From Opisthocomus hoazin (lineage: Eukaryota > Chordata > Aves > Opisthocomiformes > Opisthocomidae), in the NCBI RefSeq assembly GCF_030867145.1, contig NC_134419.1, positions 2,542,001-2,606,000 of the forward strand: a stretch of 64,000 nucleotides of DNA, in the 5' to 3' direction. Both the position numbers and the translations under genes were made by a program. The notes beneath the pieces were generated by a model that saw nothing but the letters and a program-made list of their open reading frames with translations, did no database searches and was not told where the DNA came from. This document shows positions 23,801-38,800 of the stretch, one piece after another. Each line of letters starts with the position of its first letter. Within the stretch, counting starts at the first letter, position 1.

Positions 23801-26800
23801 GAGCATCTGTTGCTCTCAGTCATTTTGTGCCGTAGGATTTTCAAGCCCTATTTGACAGATATTAGACTGATGAAAGGAAAATTCCTGTTAAAAAAAATAA
23901 CCCTATCTGAGTAAGTATAGTTAAGAAGTGGGCCAGAAAAATTAATGACTTCTTGGAGCTGGAAAACCACAAATCCTAAAGTATGTCAGTTACTATTCAG
24001 CAACGTACTAGTTCTGAGTCATAACACTTATCTCAGGAGGAGTCTTTGCAGTCTCAAACAGCATATCAAATAGCCATCTACAGACACCTCCGTTTCATCT
24101 GGGTTTAATTGAAATACCTGTTTTAAAAGGCATTTCTGGCTATAAGAAATTCAAAGGAGAAATGTCATGAGGCTTGTCCTCAGAAAAAGAATTGGTTCTC
24201 TCTCTCGGCTGACGTTTGGAACCTGCTTAATGAGAACCAGGGGCAGGAAGGAGATGGTTTGCCCAGACGTTCTTAAATAGCCATATGATTTCCATACCTG
24301 AACAGGTCATCTCTCAGAGGAAGGAAGCACTCCAGGTTTCATAAAACCTGTATTTAAGGCTCTCTCTAACATACACCTGCACAACATCTTATAGCAGAAA
24401 CGGGAATCCCGACTCAAACCAGAGAGCTGCCCAGCTGTGTTTTGTCTCAAACAGCTCCGGTGACAGAGGACATGGGGACAGAGCAAGCCAGCAGCACTGA
24501 CTAACCCAGCACATCTGTCCCACTGCCTTGCTGAGCTGGGTCTGGTTAACATCTGGGAGATTTTTGCCTAATCTAATATTTAATTAGATATTTGTCTAAT
24601 AGCTTTTTAGACTCATGGAAGTTTTTGGTCTCCACGATGTCCTGAAATTCAGCTGTGCCCTTGGTGAGCACGTGCAGGTTTGCATTGCAGAAGCTATCCA
24701 ACAAGTCAATCTATGCTCAAGCTTTGGAAGGCAGCGAACGACCATTTTCTATTTACCCTGTTATCCTCATCCCTCGTCTTCTCCTGTCTCGAGAGCTGTA
24801 GTCTCTCTCATTGCTCCTGTTATATACACTTGATTTTCCTTTGCCTCTACCTTCGCTGTGCATTTTCAGGCAGGGCTGAGAGGGCACAGGACACTGGAAG
24901 GTTCACTACGTCGTAACCCCCAGTGCAGGAACAGCCAGCGTCAGCTTTCTGTTCCGCAGACCTGGCATGGTACACATTGCTGCAGTAATGGGATCACTGT
25001 AAAATCTCAATTATGGCATGGTCATAAACATTTATTCAATTCTTTAATAGAGCCTGAGTACTGATGCCATAAATGACACATTACCAATTATTTTATACTA
25101 TCACGCCAATTATTTTAATATTTTATATCAAGCAAAGTCTTCTCCGCCCAACCTCAAATAGTTTTGCACCAGGCTTATGGAGGCACAAGATCCACTTGCA
25201 ACTGGACCACTAAAACACAATTCAGACTCCAAGTGGCTGTTAAAATTAATATGACCAGTGACCCTTTCCCTGACAAGAACAGATCTTGTGACAATACACT
25301 GTCAAGCATCTGGAAAAGCCATTATCAGCTATCAAGTAAATAACATACGTTTCCCAGCAGTCCATAATTATATATTTACTTTGCCTATAATTACACATCA
25401 GCCTGCTGGTTCACAATTAGGAAATTAAATACACACTATGCAGCATTTCATTTATTTCAAACATAACCTCACCACCACCACTCATGAAAGACAACCTCAT
25501 AGAAGAGTAACAGGAATTTTTCCAGAGCGTTGGAAATAAGCAGCCAGCGCTTGTTTTACTTTAGCAATAGGGCGGCAACAGCCAAGAACGTGACCCATCG
25601 GGGACTTTGAAGTTGGGTTTTGTTTGACGTTATACTTGAGTTACATGTTTTCAAACTGCTCCCACTTCCTTGAGCAGCCGTGAGCTCTCCTCTCCTGCTG
25701 GCACAGCGAGGCAGGGAGGGGAACAGAGCACAGCCAGGTTTGAGGGGCAGGTTTTAGTGTTCGTAGGGCCCTTTTCTCCCCAACCAACTGGGCACTTGGG
25801 GCTTCGTGCCCCGCACAGCCACACCAGGGCAAGACAACAGCCCAGCAGGACTAACTGTCACCTTCCTCCTGTGCCACCATGCAGCAAAGTGACCTACTTT
25901 GATCTCAGGGGAAAAAAAAAAGTTTTAAAGAAGATAGGAATTCAAAAGCCTTTCACTTCAAAGAAGATGTGTGTGTGTCTACTTCAGCTCATCGGGCATC
26001 CTCTTCCAATGCAGAAAATACTCTTAACGTGATTTCACCTCCTCGATAGGCCATTAGTACTTTTTCCAATATGTATGAAGTTCAACCTCATATTATAATT
26101 ATTTCATGTTTCATCTGATCTCTCCTGTTCTGCACATTTCATTTTCCTGAACAGTACTTGGAGTCTGTATTTCCTAGCCCATAACCTGAAAGTACACTAT
26201 TTTAATAAAAGGTGCACCATTTTCTTCCTCTGTGTGTCAAGGCAATAGTTTACAAAGCACCTAGTCATGCCTCAAGAGCAACACACACTCATCTGTGAAG
26301 CCGCTGGATAAGGTAGGAGATAAAGTACCAGGGATGGAGGAGTTATGGCCAGGTCAAGCAATATACCAACAGATGTTTAATGCTGGGCCTTCAAAAGTAG
26401 ATCTGTCTTTCTCCTCCCACCAACAGCAACAGCGATGCACCACAACCAAGAGAGACTGAAGATTCAGAGCCCTGGATATCTTTTAATTAGTCTTTCCCGT
26501 TCATTTACTCATCTTTGAAGTCATGGCCGGTTACTGATTGCCACAGAGATTTGCTTCACGTGTGAGTGAGTGATTTCTGGTGATCAGAGCCACTGCTGAA
26601 GACAGATTCAGCTCTACCTCAAATTAAAATGAAATGAGGCATATGCAGCAGGAGAGTCGCTTACCCTGACTGAGGGTTAAGCCTGGCAACTGCTGTCGCC
26701 CTTTTCACCGAAAGCAATGAAAAATAAGAAATTTTAAAAAGAAAAAAGTCATCACTCCCTTGTGGGAGAGGGAAAGACAAGAAGTTTTCTCAAAGATTAG

Positions 26801-29800
26801 ATCTAATCTTGCATTTCAACAGCAGTATTTCATAAACGTTTCCTCTAGAAGCCACTCCTGAAGCAGAGCCTTGCAAAGCTGCTGTATGCTGTTCTGGTTT
26901 CAGAGAAGGAAACCAGGGCAGGGAGTGGAGGTGGGTTTTTAAAGCCATACGCTAGTGGCAGAGCCAAAATGCCTCTTAGATCCAGTTTCCAGTCCTGTGC
27001 TAAGTCCCTGCTAAGGGCTCCGGCTTGATTAAAGCAAAACTAAAGGACTGTACAACACGAAAATAATCTACATTTTATTGGTAATTTCTTTCAAAGTGCT
27101 TTTATTTTACTTCTTATTTCTCTGCAGCAGCTTCCAACAGCTCTGTAGGAGCCAAACGCAGCACAGGCTCAACTTCTTGCAATGCCACTTGCTCTCACAG
27201 GTTCCCAACACAAGCGTTAATGCCCTGAACTGCCCAGCTCTCTAACCCCTGGTGCCAGGCATCAGCTAAAACCCAGAAACGACCACAGCAGCTTAGAAAC
27301 ACCTATAATTCCTTTTCCATTTACATTCTGCCACGATCAGGATAGACAGGAATGACCTGGTGCCCCTTTCCCCAAGAAGTTTCCCCCCCAGCTCTTGTTA
27401 ACCTCTCAGAAGACGCTCACCCGGTTGTGAAACTTGGCACTGCGATAATACTTGGGTGACAAGTTGAAGACCGTGTAGTGGTCAGGATGCTTGGAATCCA
27501 AAAAAGTCCGTACATCTTCAATGTGGTTCCTGAATCCCAGTTCAACGCCTTCAGCCGGAAAAGACATCACTAGAAATGTAAGAAGAAGCCAGGCTTAGCG
27601 TGGACCAGAATGTGCTTCTGGATTTCTGAACCCTGGGACACAACAAGTTTCGTTTATCTGATAAGCAGTACTTACCTATGATTCTGGAGGTAATGTATGA
27701 AATATCTAGCTCCCCCTTGGTGTAACTAAAAGAAGACAAAGTAGAAGACAGACATTATGCACACGCTTACAGAGGACAGCACATTAGAGAAACCAGAAGA
27801 GCATTTTCCCCACAAAGATCCGCTTATGACACAATGAAAGAGCGACCTTAAAACTGATTCGTTGTCGTTATGCCTTAAGCAAATAGCTGCCTGCAGACAG
27901 AGACCCAGCCTTCCAATCTACATACACAATTAACTGGATGCAGAAGCTTGCAAAAAAGGTCCCTTTTCCCTTTTGTCATTAATTTTCAGTGCCAGTTTTC
28001 AGGAGAAATCTCCGGAAGTTTGCCATTTTGCAGATCCCTTAAAAGCCTCTGAGGTATTACACACATTAAGTTTCTTTAATTTGTCATAGCCTCCTGTCCC
28101 TCAGAGGCAGGTAGAGTGCCAAGCACAGGGGACAACCCCAGCAGAGGTAACCAAAGCAAAGTCACCTCAGCTCTTTCTTCAACTCCAAAGGTGGCTTTAG
28201 TGAATGGAACGGTTATGTCAGCTAGCACAGTCTCCTTGCACAGCAAAGAGAAGGCATGGGCCAATTTTCACTGACAAAAATATTCAAGTGGTGGCTGAGC
28301 AGAAGGACCCCACCGGGGCCGGTGAAGGAACCGGAGACCAAGGGCTCTGTTTTCCCTGGGCGATCCCTTTTCCACATTCCAAGATGTTGATGCTCACTTA
28401 CTACGAAGCTTAGATTTTTTTTACTTTGGTTTTCTGGCTTCCTTGAAGCCAAATACCAATTATGAGACAGAATCAAAAGAAGTCACTTGTGATTTTCACC
28501 TCCTTCCTTTGTTAACTAACACAGCACAACTTCCAGCTAAGACGGCAGCTCAGAGTGGCACTTCACCTCTAGTGGTTTTACCTGCATTAGGCAGCTTCAG
28601 CTGTACTGTACCTGGCAACAGACTGCATGACCTTTGAAGACGTATCTTTCAGGGTATCCTTCAGGTTATCCTTCAAATTGCTGAAGAGTCTCCCTGCTCC
28701 TCCTTTCACCATATCTAGCAAGCCTCCCCCATAGCTGGACTCCATGTCTGGTGATGAGGCACCTTCAAGTACAACAAAACCAAAGCCAATATCACTTATT
28801 TGGAGGAAATCCACGGAGCCAACAAACCCACTGCTCTGTTTGGACCAAACATATTCACATGTGCTGCTGCGTGTCAAGCATAGGGCGAAAGTAGTTTTGA
28901 AGTCATGATTTCCCAGAGATGAGAGAGCACGTTCTTGCCGGCTGGGCTCAGAAAGCGTCATTGACTCCCGCCATCGTACGTAGGTTGACTGTTCAGTATC
29001 AGTACAGTGTAGATAATCACCGTACAAGCTCCCTCACCTCTCACCCCAACCCAAAGCAAGACCAGCCCTTCAGCCTGCAGCTAATTTGCTGGTCATAGTC
29101 AAGACCAAATCAACCACCACCTCCCCAGGGATCAGAAAAAGGCACTATTATATACGACAGCTCTTCGGCCTAACTGTCACAGCCATCTAGCCAGTTTGAC
29201 TGCAGCTAGGTGACCGAAGATTGGCTCTTGACTATCCATTTCTACAGATATAGGAGAAGTCAGAGTGATTAAGCCACTGAAGAGTCCAGTTCGATTTGCT
29301 TGAGTGGAAGAAGATAAAAGTTTGGGTTTCGGCGAGAAAAGAAGAAAGTTCAGGAATTAAACTTCCCAGCTGAGAACGAGAACCTTTTTGGATATTTGTA
29401 CGTTCACAGCCTTAGTACAGGACTTGGCAAATTGCTAAGGCAGAGCAGGGCTGACCTCCTCGGTAAGCTTTTCCTCCACAGCCTGAAAAAGCAAAGCTGC
29501 AAAGCCAGTAGGGACTAAGAGCAAGAGCCATTTAAAGTGATATTTTTATGGACAGCAATACAGCCTTACACCAAGTATTTGCATTCAGCAATGAGAATAG
29601 AATAGCTATTCCACTGTCTTAACCAAGACCCGACTTGTTGCAGCCTTCCTTATTACATTCATTCTCACACAAGTATAATAAATTGAGTGAATGTGGGTTT
29701 GTGCTGTTGCAGAATTGAGTTGTTAGACACAAACCTAGAAAAATGATATTTTAACTGCTTATTAGCTACAGATTAAGGTCTTGACTACTTAAATTGCTTT

Positions 29801-32800
29801 CTGTTCGCTAGGCCCAAAGTATTTTGATCTTAGCAAACTACTTTTCTGTAATTATATGTTTGTTACCTCGTTATGTCAGGTTAGTCAGAAGACCTAGATC
29901 TTCTAGCACAGCAAATTAAGCAGCAAGCAACCTGTGTAAATGCATGTCACACTCTTTGGCAGTCTCTTCATCGAGATGGCATCCACTAAGAGTTGCCTTT
30001 CCCAGAGCACCCCGACCATCTGAGAACATTTGTCCTGCTGCAGAGCCACGCGACGCTGCTTTGTAAAACGAACGTGCTGGTCAGTATTAATTACTCCAGC
30101 ACCCAGAAATGGGGAAGATTTACCATGGTTAAGGCAGGCTGGAGGCATTGCCAGTGCTCATTACATATTTTACAAAGAGATCTTACAGCTATCACTTCCC
30201 TGGTTCTATGGCACGTCCATGAGTGGTGTCAGACACACGCTACCAAAATATTGCTCACATAATCAGCATTACCAGAAGAAATATTCTGCAGGCATTCAGA
30301 CTATTAAGAAACATTAAAAAAACTACATCTAAAAAATCTGCTACTGATTTACTCTGTAGATTACCAGACCCATTTAAATGGCATTCACTCTTTCAAACAC
30401 GGAGTGAGCTATCAATAAATATAATATATACCTTTAAATGGGAGACTCCGTTGGTAAAATGATGCTATTTATTCCCCTATGTACAGAGGGTGCTTAATGC
30501 ACTCTGATGTGGTTACGATCCACAGGCACATGATCCATGTGCTAGACCAGTAAATTTAGAGGCCATCTCTTCTCATCTGCACTCTGCCAGCTTCAGAAGA
30601 GAGGATGCCTTCTCAAGGCATGGGAATATTTCTTTTGCCAAACCACTTGCAAGTATCTACTTCAAGTATAATTTAAAAAGAAAAAAGAAAAAAAAAATCA
30701 AAGTAGCTCATTGGCCTCCAAGTATGGAATCTGTTTGATCTCTCTTCAAAAACTTTGCTTTCATATGACTATGCTAGGGATGGAAGGAGGAGGTCATGTT
30801 CAAAAGGTACTTGCAGTTCAGCAGGTCAACTTTCAAAAGAAAGGCAGGCAGAAAGGTGGTACCTTGGAACAGGGGAACGGTCACAAAGGGATCAGAGGAC
30901 CAACAGTACTGGACAAATTTGTATGGTTGGAAACGCTGTAGAAGAGCAACAGAAAGGCTTGGAGTGTATGGAAAGCCTAGAATCTTTAGAAATCAGCCTT
31001 AAGAAACAAAAAAAAAAAGAGGAGGAGAAAGAGAAAATGAGAATTTCACTATATTTGTAAAAAAATCAGCAGCAATTAATTCCAAATTTACTACGTACAC
31101 TAAAACAGAAACAGAAAGGATGGCTAATGAGGAAATGCAAGCTGGTGCTACTTAAGAAAGAGCACAAAACTAGTATTTAAGATTTAGCATGAGACAAGCA
31201 TTACTTAGCTATTGTGAAGCTACTGAGGAAGCTTACAACGTAGCAGCACTTGGTACTACACCAGCTGCAGTAATTTGCTGGAGTATCTTTTAGTCACTGG
31301 GCGAAAGCAGCATCCTCAGTGCTGACAGTGTCTCTCGGTTACTAGGAATGATACAGGCTTCACAAACTCTTCACAGAAGAACAAAATGAATACATTCAAA
31401 GGCTCCTCTGCTAGGCAGCACCTCCTACAAAGCATAAAGGTGTATAAAGGAGCAGAAAGGGTTAATGCATGAGCACACAGACCTGACAATATACACAGAA
31501 ACCCACAAGAACAGCCAAAAAAACATTTGATTAAAAAAAAAAACAAACATAGCCTCCCTCTGCATTTGTTACCGAATAAAACATTTCTGTGCTAAGTCCC
31601 TCTTGTACATGGAGAACTTCAGAGCTACTGGAGACCTTTCCAAAGGACGGCTGTGGTTCCCTGGGCCACGTGCAACAGCTGCTGGAATGGGGCACCGGGA
31701 TGGGGGGGACTGAGCCCCATGTCCCACGTGTTTCCAGGTGGAAATTAGCCACCTGGCTGGGCATCACCTACCACTGCCATTGCACATCCCTAAGCCATGC
31801 TCGGAGACAGCCATCTTCAGACATTCCCTCTCACTGAGCATAGAAGACCCTAGAAAAGAGCTGTTGAGTTTTCCCTCAAGCACTCCAGCCGGTCTGCAGT
31901 GGACCATGACCTATACTGTGGTAGAAGGAGGACTAAGGACACTCGCTGAGTCTGACTCTGCCTGGACAAGGTCCTGTGCAGCCTGCTGTAGGTGACCCTG
32001 GTTCAGCAGGAGGGTTGGACTAGATGACCCACAGAGGTCCCTTCCAACCCCTACTATTCTGTGATTCTGTGAAGGGATGAGCCCAGCATTGCTCCCTCTC
32101 AGATCCCGGCAGGAAGGAGGTTCAGATTTCACTGTACAGAGAAGGCGATCACCAGTAGCTTGGTTAGGATATTGAGTTAGCAGCGAAACAGCATTTCCCA
32201 CTCAGAAAGATCTTCCTACCAGAGTTGGGTGGTAAACCCAGAAGACAGAAACAGTTCTCTCTCTTAGCGCAAAGGCAAAAGGCACATTTTGTATTAAAAT
32301 GAAGTGCCCGAGGAACATTACAGCCCCTTCCTCCCTCCATCCCATGAGGAACTGCATCCCACCCGCGCATTTACTTACACTGCAGCCAAAGCCAAAATGA
32401 ACACTCGCAGACCCCACGCAAGCCCCAGAAGCATCTTCTGGTATGGCAGAAACGGGAGCTCGCAAGCCTGTCTGCATAGAAATGGTTTGCTGCAAGTGAG
32501 GAACGCAGGAGCCTGTCATGTGGCTCGGATCCCAGCTTTCGGCATGTCGTGACATAGCAATGTAACGTTGACCACGGGTTGGAGCTTCTGTCTTGAAGTC
32601 TCATTATGGAGAATTAGTCTCTGTGTATACGAGATGCCCATTGTTCCTTACGTGGCCAGAACTCTTTATTAACCCAGTTACTGGATATTCCCTGGAAGGC
32701 TCAGTGAGCTTCAGAGACACGCTTCTGACCTGTATTTGTAGCACAGGTTTCAGAGGGATCACTTGCTAACGGCAGCCTTTTCATTTCCTAATAAAGGAAC

Positions 32801-35800
32801 TTTTAATGTAGTGGTTTTGCTGCTGTGCATGCGCTGCAGAGCGTGCCCGAGATGCATGGGATGGCTCTTCTTGAATAGCTCTGTTCGGTGACGGCAACGA
32901 GGATCTCCTCACTGAAGTGCTTGAAGTCAATGGGGTGGCGTGGAAAAGAGACAACTTCATCCATTCGGTTGACAAGGTGAAGTCTGTGTTTGTTCTGGCT
33001 GAAGATACTTGCTCTGAGCTAACGCCTGCTCTGAGACAAGACTGTTCTGCCTGCAGAATAAACCTCCAACAATCACCAAATACAGCAAAAGCCTCCTGCA
33101 CCTCTTTACAAAACTAAAATATACAGTAACGTTCCTATCCTATGATCATCAGCCAAAGAATGGGATTTCTCTGGACAGATTACAACTGAAGGAGCCTCTG
33201 CTGACAGTACCAGCCTTGTGCTGTACAGGATGGGAGCTGGAGAGCATCAAAATCTTAATTAAAGCACTTCAGCTCTCTTCTTGCTCTCTAACTAATTTTA
33301 CAGAGTATCAGGAGAAGGATGTGCAGCGCAAAAGAACTTCTCTGAAGGCAGAGAGACTCTCGAGACATCGCAGCAAACACTGCATCCCTATAGACACATC
33401 CCACCGCAGCAGTGCACAGCTTGGAGGAGAGCACTGGGATGACCAGGGAAGCTCCAAAGGATGCACTCCTGTACAGGAATGGCTGAGCATGGCTGCTCCG
33501 TCTGCTGTCCCACCATGACCTGCTCACCAAGAGCACTGGCATTACACCAGAGCGATGTGAAGTGCTTTAGCAGGACAGCTTTGGGGTGCTAGGAGCTTGC
33601 AGGGAAACTGGTACTCATCGACTGGTAGTCTCTACAACTACCTGACAGAAGGTGGGTGTTGGTCTCTTCTCCCAGGTAACTAGCGATAGGACCAAAGTAA
33701 ACTGCCTCAAGTTGCATCAGGGGAGGTTCAGACTGGATATCAAGAAAAATTTCTTCACTGAAAGAGTGGTCAGGCATTGGACCAGGCTGCCCAGGGCAGT
33801 GGGGGAGTCCCCATCCCTGGAGGGGTTCAAAAAAACATGTGGATGTTGCACTTGGGGACATGGTTTAGCAGGCATGGTGGGGTTGGGTGGATGGTTGGAC
33901 TTGATGATCTTAGAGGTCTTTTCCAACCTTAATGATTCTGTCAGAAGAGACCCGCTATCATCTCTCTTCCTTTAGTAGAGCAAACCAAAGCGTATACATT
34001 AGCCAAATTAGGACACTCATCTTCTGCATATGGACAGAGAAAGAAGCCGTGCTGTATCCAGGAGGGAAACACCTCCCTCCTCCCGTACCCCAACGAAGGG
34101 CCGCTCGCCTCACTTCCTCTTGCTGCAGTCCCACAAGCAGAGTTTGTGCCTAGCACCAAAAGCAAAGACTCCTAAACCAATCCAGCTTTAAGGCTGGATT
34201 TTGGGGCCAGAAATGGGTGAATGAAGCAGGTGTGACCCTGCGTGATGGGGGATGATTTGGCACTGGGCACCATCAGCTGCAGCTGGAGGTTTTGCGGGGA
34301 ACCAGAGGGGAGGGTTCCGCTCCACCACCAGCCGTTGGAGATGCTCACTGGTTGGAACGAGCGAGAAATGCCCTTTTGGAAGCTTTCCCTGCAAGATTTG
34401 CACATCATGGGCCTTGTCTGCCCAGAGGGTCCCTGAGCACCAGCCCCCCCCAGGCAACCCACAAACCCTACAAACCACAGCGCATGAATTCCAGCTCTCC
34501 AGAGAATCGAGGGGGAAACGAGCTGACATTTAAAAGGCATTTAAGACTGTGTCAGTCTGAATATTTATGCTGATGAAGCAATACTTCGCTTGAGAGCGGG
34601 GAGGTGAAAGCAAGACGTCTAGGTATTGAAGATCGGGCAGTGAAGCACTGCGTTTCATAGGTTACTTAGCAAGAGTAAGCAGACCCTTTTTGCCTGTAAA
34701 GGGCAGACAAAAAGCAGCCACGAAACCGTAGGAAAGGAAGCGGGTTTACCTCAGTCTGCCCAGACTATATGTAATAGAATATCTTCAATGTCAAACTATT
34801 TTATTTCTTTTTTTGCTGAGAGAGCTACTGCCTGTGCTCTCTTTACAGACGAAGCAAGGAAAGAGCTAAACCTTTCTCGTTCCTCAGCACAGTTCTTCTT
34901 TAGAACAGCACTAAAGCCTTTATCTCCCACCCTCCCCAAAAGAGAGGGTAGTTTGGGAGTATTAAATACTCCTCTGTATTCTCTTTCTATGGTACTGCAA
35001 GAGCCTGACACCACGAGCAGAAAAAACTTGCTGGCTGCTGCACACATGTCCCAAATACCACATTTCTGGAAGTTTTCAGCTGCTCGCCACAGCCTTCTCC
35101 CTCCCCACAAAGTATTTCTGGTGTTTGCTTGTCTTTTCCCCCCAGACTATTACCAGGGCACAGCATGAAAGGGAGGCAAGGGACGGGGCAAAGGCTGCCC
35201 TGTGCCTTGGCAGAAAGGGCCCTTTTAAAGGTCCCCGAACTGAAAGAAGTCGAGCCGCTGTTGTTGTGGCTTCAGCAACAAAGCCCAAATTGTTTTTACG
35301 GAACACTCAGCAAAAAACGATACTATTTGTGCCGCTGCCTCCCCCCAGCAGCCCCGCCAGCTCACGTTCCTCCCACACGCAGCTCTCCCAGCAAAGCCTG
35401 TGTGATGCAGGACACGATTTCAGCATGAAGGGGTACAAAGCCAGGCTGCCCTGGTCCCACCATCGTATTTACGGGCTTCACCTCGGCGTCACACCAGAGC
35501 CCACGCAGCGTGCGGAGGGGAGGAGGAGCAGCCCCGGTGCAGATACCCCTGCTACAACATTACTAGAGCATCCTCTAGGTACAGATCGTCCATAGGTACG
35601 TCATGTATGGCAGGGTATGTGTGTGCAAAGAGCAGACAGCCAGACAAACCGACCCGGAGCAAAGCCCCCGCATCCCTGGGTACCCTCAGCATCCCCAGCT
35701 CCTGCCATTCCCCACACCGACTCCATCTTCCACGCTCAGCGCTTCATCTTTCAGGGGACTGCAAATCGATTTGCAGACATTACTGGAAGAATTTAAACTC

Positions 35801-38800
35801 CTGTTTCTAGGGGGAGGGTGGCAGGTATTTCTAAAGGAAAATCTCCGGGCAGGTGGCTCCTTTGCACCCAGCCATAATCGATAGCGTTTGGATACAAGTC
35901 CTTCGTTTGTCAACTACATTTTAAGAGCGCAATCTCAGCACCCTGAAGCCCAATCCTCCCTCAGCATTCCCTCCAGCACATAGCTCTCTCCTGGACATCT
36001 GAGCTTTATCACATTTAATCAAAGACTCTAAAACATCTATGCTCTTACATGCACTTACAGCCTTTCTTAGATCAGACATAGTCTGAGGGTCATAATTACA
36101 TCAACTTTTTAATAGGCACTGAAAGGTGGTTTGCAAAGGTGCTGGGGAGAAATCCACAGCAGCAGAGGCAGATAAAACAGCAATAAAGGGGCATTCGCAG
36201 GAAAGGAGAGCACTTCTACCCACAGAAATCACTTACAAAGTTCCTCAGACTCACACGGACCCTGAAGACTGATTTTTTTTTTTTTTTTTTTTTTTTGCTA
36301 CCAGTCTCATCTGTCCCCTCCTCCACCACTGCCCTAGATTCCTGGCAGAGTTAGATTCCCTACAAGGCTGAGCGCAGATATCTTAAAGCATTATTCTGTA
36401 CAAATAAACAGCAGAGCACGTGCAGAGTAGAACTGCAGGAGAGCAGGAGAAGAACGGGCTCCTACCATTTGATAACGCCATCACCGAGACCCCCAAACCC
36501 AGGTTTCACCTGTCCTGACGCTTTAAAACTCAGAGAGGAGGCTTGCAAGTGGAAGGCTGCTTCAGCAAGCGTAATCCCCAAGAAAAGAGGCTAAAGCCCA
36601 CGGGGATGACTTCAGCATGGCCAAAGGGAAATTTAAGATCAGGCTATAAAGATGTTTGGACTCTCTATGGGCGCAGCGAAGCAGGAGATGCGCTACGAGC
36701 CAAGGAGCCTAACGCAAGACAAGGGCTCCTCAGATCACGTGAGATGACAAACCAGTATTATCCTTCACCCCCAAAACCTGTCCCGTTGGGCTGTTTTGCA
36801 GTGAGCTTATCACCGATGAGGCTGCTCAAGACAAAACCCAGCGGTTCGTGAGCAGGAGGGGAAAGCTGGATTCAGCGGAGGCGAGTTGGGGGCTGCCTAC
36901 CCAGAAAGGAAACCCAACCACAGGGAGCTCCCTCAGAGCCCAGCCAGCTCCCAAACACTGCAGGAAAACCAGAATATTTCTTTCCTAAGCAGGCAATTAG
37001 CATAAAACACATAGGCAGTAATCCAAATTTCAACTGCATAAGCAATACCAGGCAAGGCTGGGCTACAGGAGGTAAGCGCAGAGTTTCCAGCTTTCGGGAG
37101 GCAAGGACAGGCAGCGTGGGCAGCTGCCGAAGCCACGGCTCCCCAGTCAGTAGCTGCCCCTGCCATCCCAAGGACCAGTTCAGTGCACAGTGGGTTCAGC
37201 ACAGACCCAGCCTGTGGTGCAGACATCCCGAGCATTAAGACGTCTTCAATAATTTATTCAAGTGAGCAAGTAACTGGAGGGTTTTTTGTTGTTGTTTGGG
37301 GGTTTTTGTTTGTTTCTTTGGGGTTTTTTACTGCAGCTTTCCAGCAATTATCTGGCACTGCGCCTACCCAGACCTTTCGCCTGGAAGAGACAGAAACCGC
37401 CTCAAGACCTAAAGTTGCAGTACTACCTGCCCAAGAACTTCTTGGCAGCTGTAGCTCTACCAGAGCAGTGACCCCATGTTGTTCCACCCTTCTGACTCCG
37501 CAAAGCTATGAGCATCCTTTTCAGATGAAGTTAGGTGGGGAAAATAAAGCCATTATAAGCTTACAAGGGGCTTATACTACAGACCTTGGGAGGAAGGAGA
37601 GCAGACAGGAGGAACTGAGAAGCTCCTAAAGCAGGTCCTTTGTCCTCAGTTTTCTGTGGGTGGGCTGGGACAGGGTTCCTGACCTCCCCTGGGAAGCACT
37701 CAGAGCCACTGGCAGCACGTAACCCACAGTAGGGTAGAGAATCTCAAGAACTTCTTTTTGTGCTTTTCTCTGATAAAAAGCTAGAGCTAACATTGTATGA
37801 GCCCAAGGCTTTTTGTTTGAAGGTTCGTTTGAGACTGCCTAAATGTAAACTTCATGGAAATTTCAAGAATTAAGATATTTCTGCTTTTGCTTGAGAAATA
37901 GTAACTAAAGAACGTTGCATGCAGCATCAACTCAGCTATATGGAGGATTTCCACAAAGAGGGGTTTTTGCATCCTTTTTGAGAAAAGTAGTCACGTTGAA
38001 GGGGGGGAAAATAATCACCCCCCACTACTCTGCCAAATTTGTTTAATTTGTTCTGTATTTTCCCTTATGAAGCTCGTACCACGGTGAACGAAATGCCTGT
38101 GAGGCTGGAATACCAAACTACTAGCACAAACCATGAAATTGGTCTTAAAAGTTGATTGACATTCTCTCTGCTTCTCCTCCCTGTCAGAACAATGAAAAAA
38201 AGAAAAGCACTACTGCCAACACCAAAGCATTCAAGTGTCCAAAAAAACACCAACCAAACAAAAGAGTTATTAAACCAAACCTCCCCGTTTGAAAACCCAG
38301 CTAGGAGAGAAGACAAGACAACATTGTCAGCGACGCTCTTTGTCCCTGTGCCAGTGACATGGAGACGTCTCTCTTCTGACTCAGTGAAAAGGAATCACCA
38401 GAGTACAAGAGATTATGTTCGCAAGCGTAAAGCAGTTCAAGGAATCTCAACTTCAACACTTGCAATCTATTTAAGACGTTTTTCTTTCGCAGTTTCTCTG
38501 CCTGAGGAAGCACGCAGCACAAGCAACTCTATCCCTGAGTGTTTAAAAGCTATTTTTTAGATTAGCTAGTTTATAAACACCACAGAAGAGCACAGAAAGA
38601 GGTTTTTTTTCCCTTTCATTACATGCATCCTTGCTGTTATTTTTATAACTTATTTCCTAGCACCTCTTCTTCTTTCAATGCTCAGCCAGCTGCTAAGAAA
38701 GCGTTATTGAATGCCACAGCAAAAACCTAAATAAATTGCTTCTTCATTGCCTGCTTCTCATCTTGTGAGCACCTTCAGCAACTTAAGAGTAGAATCATAG

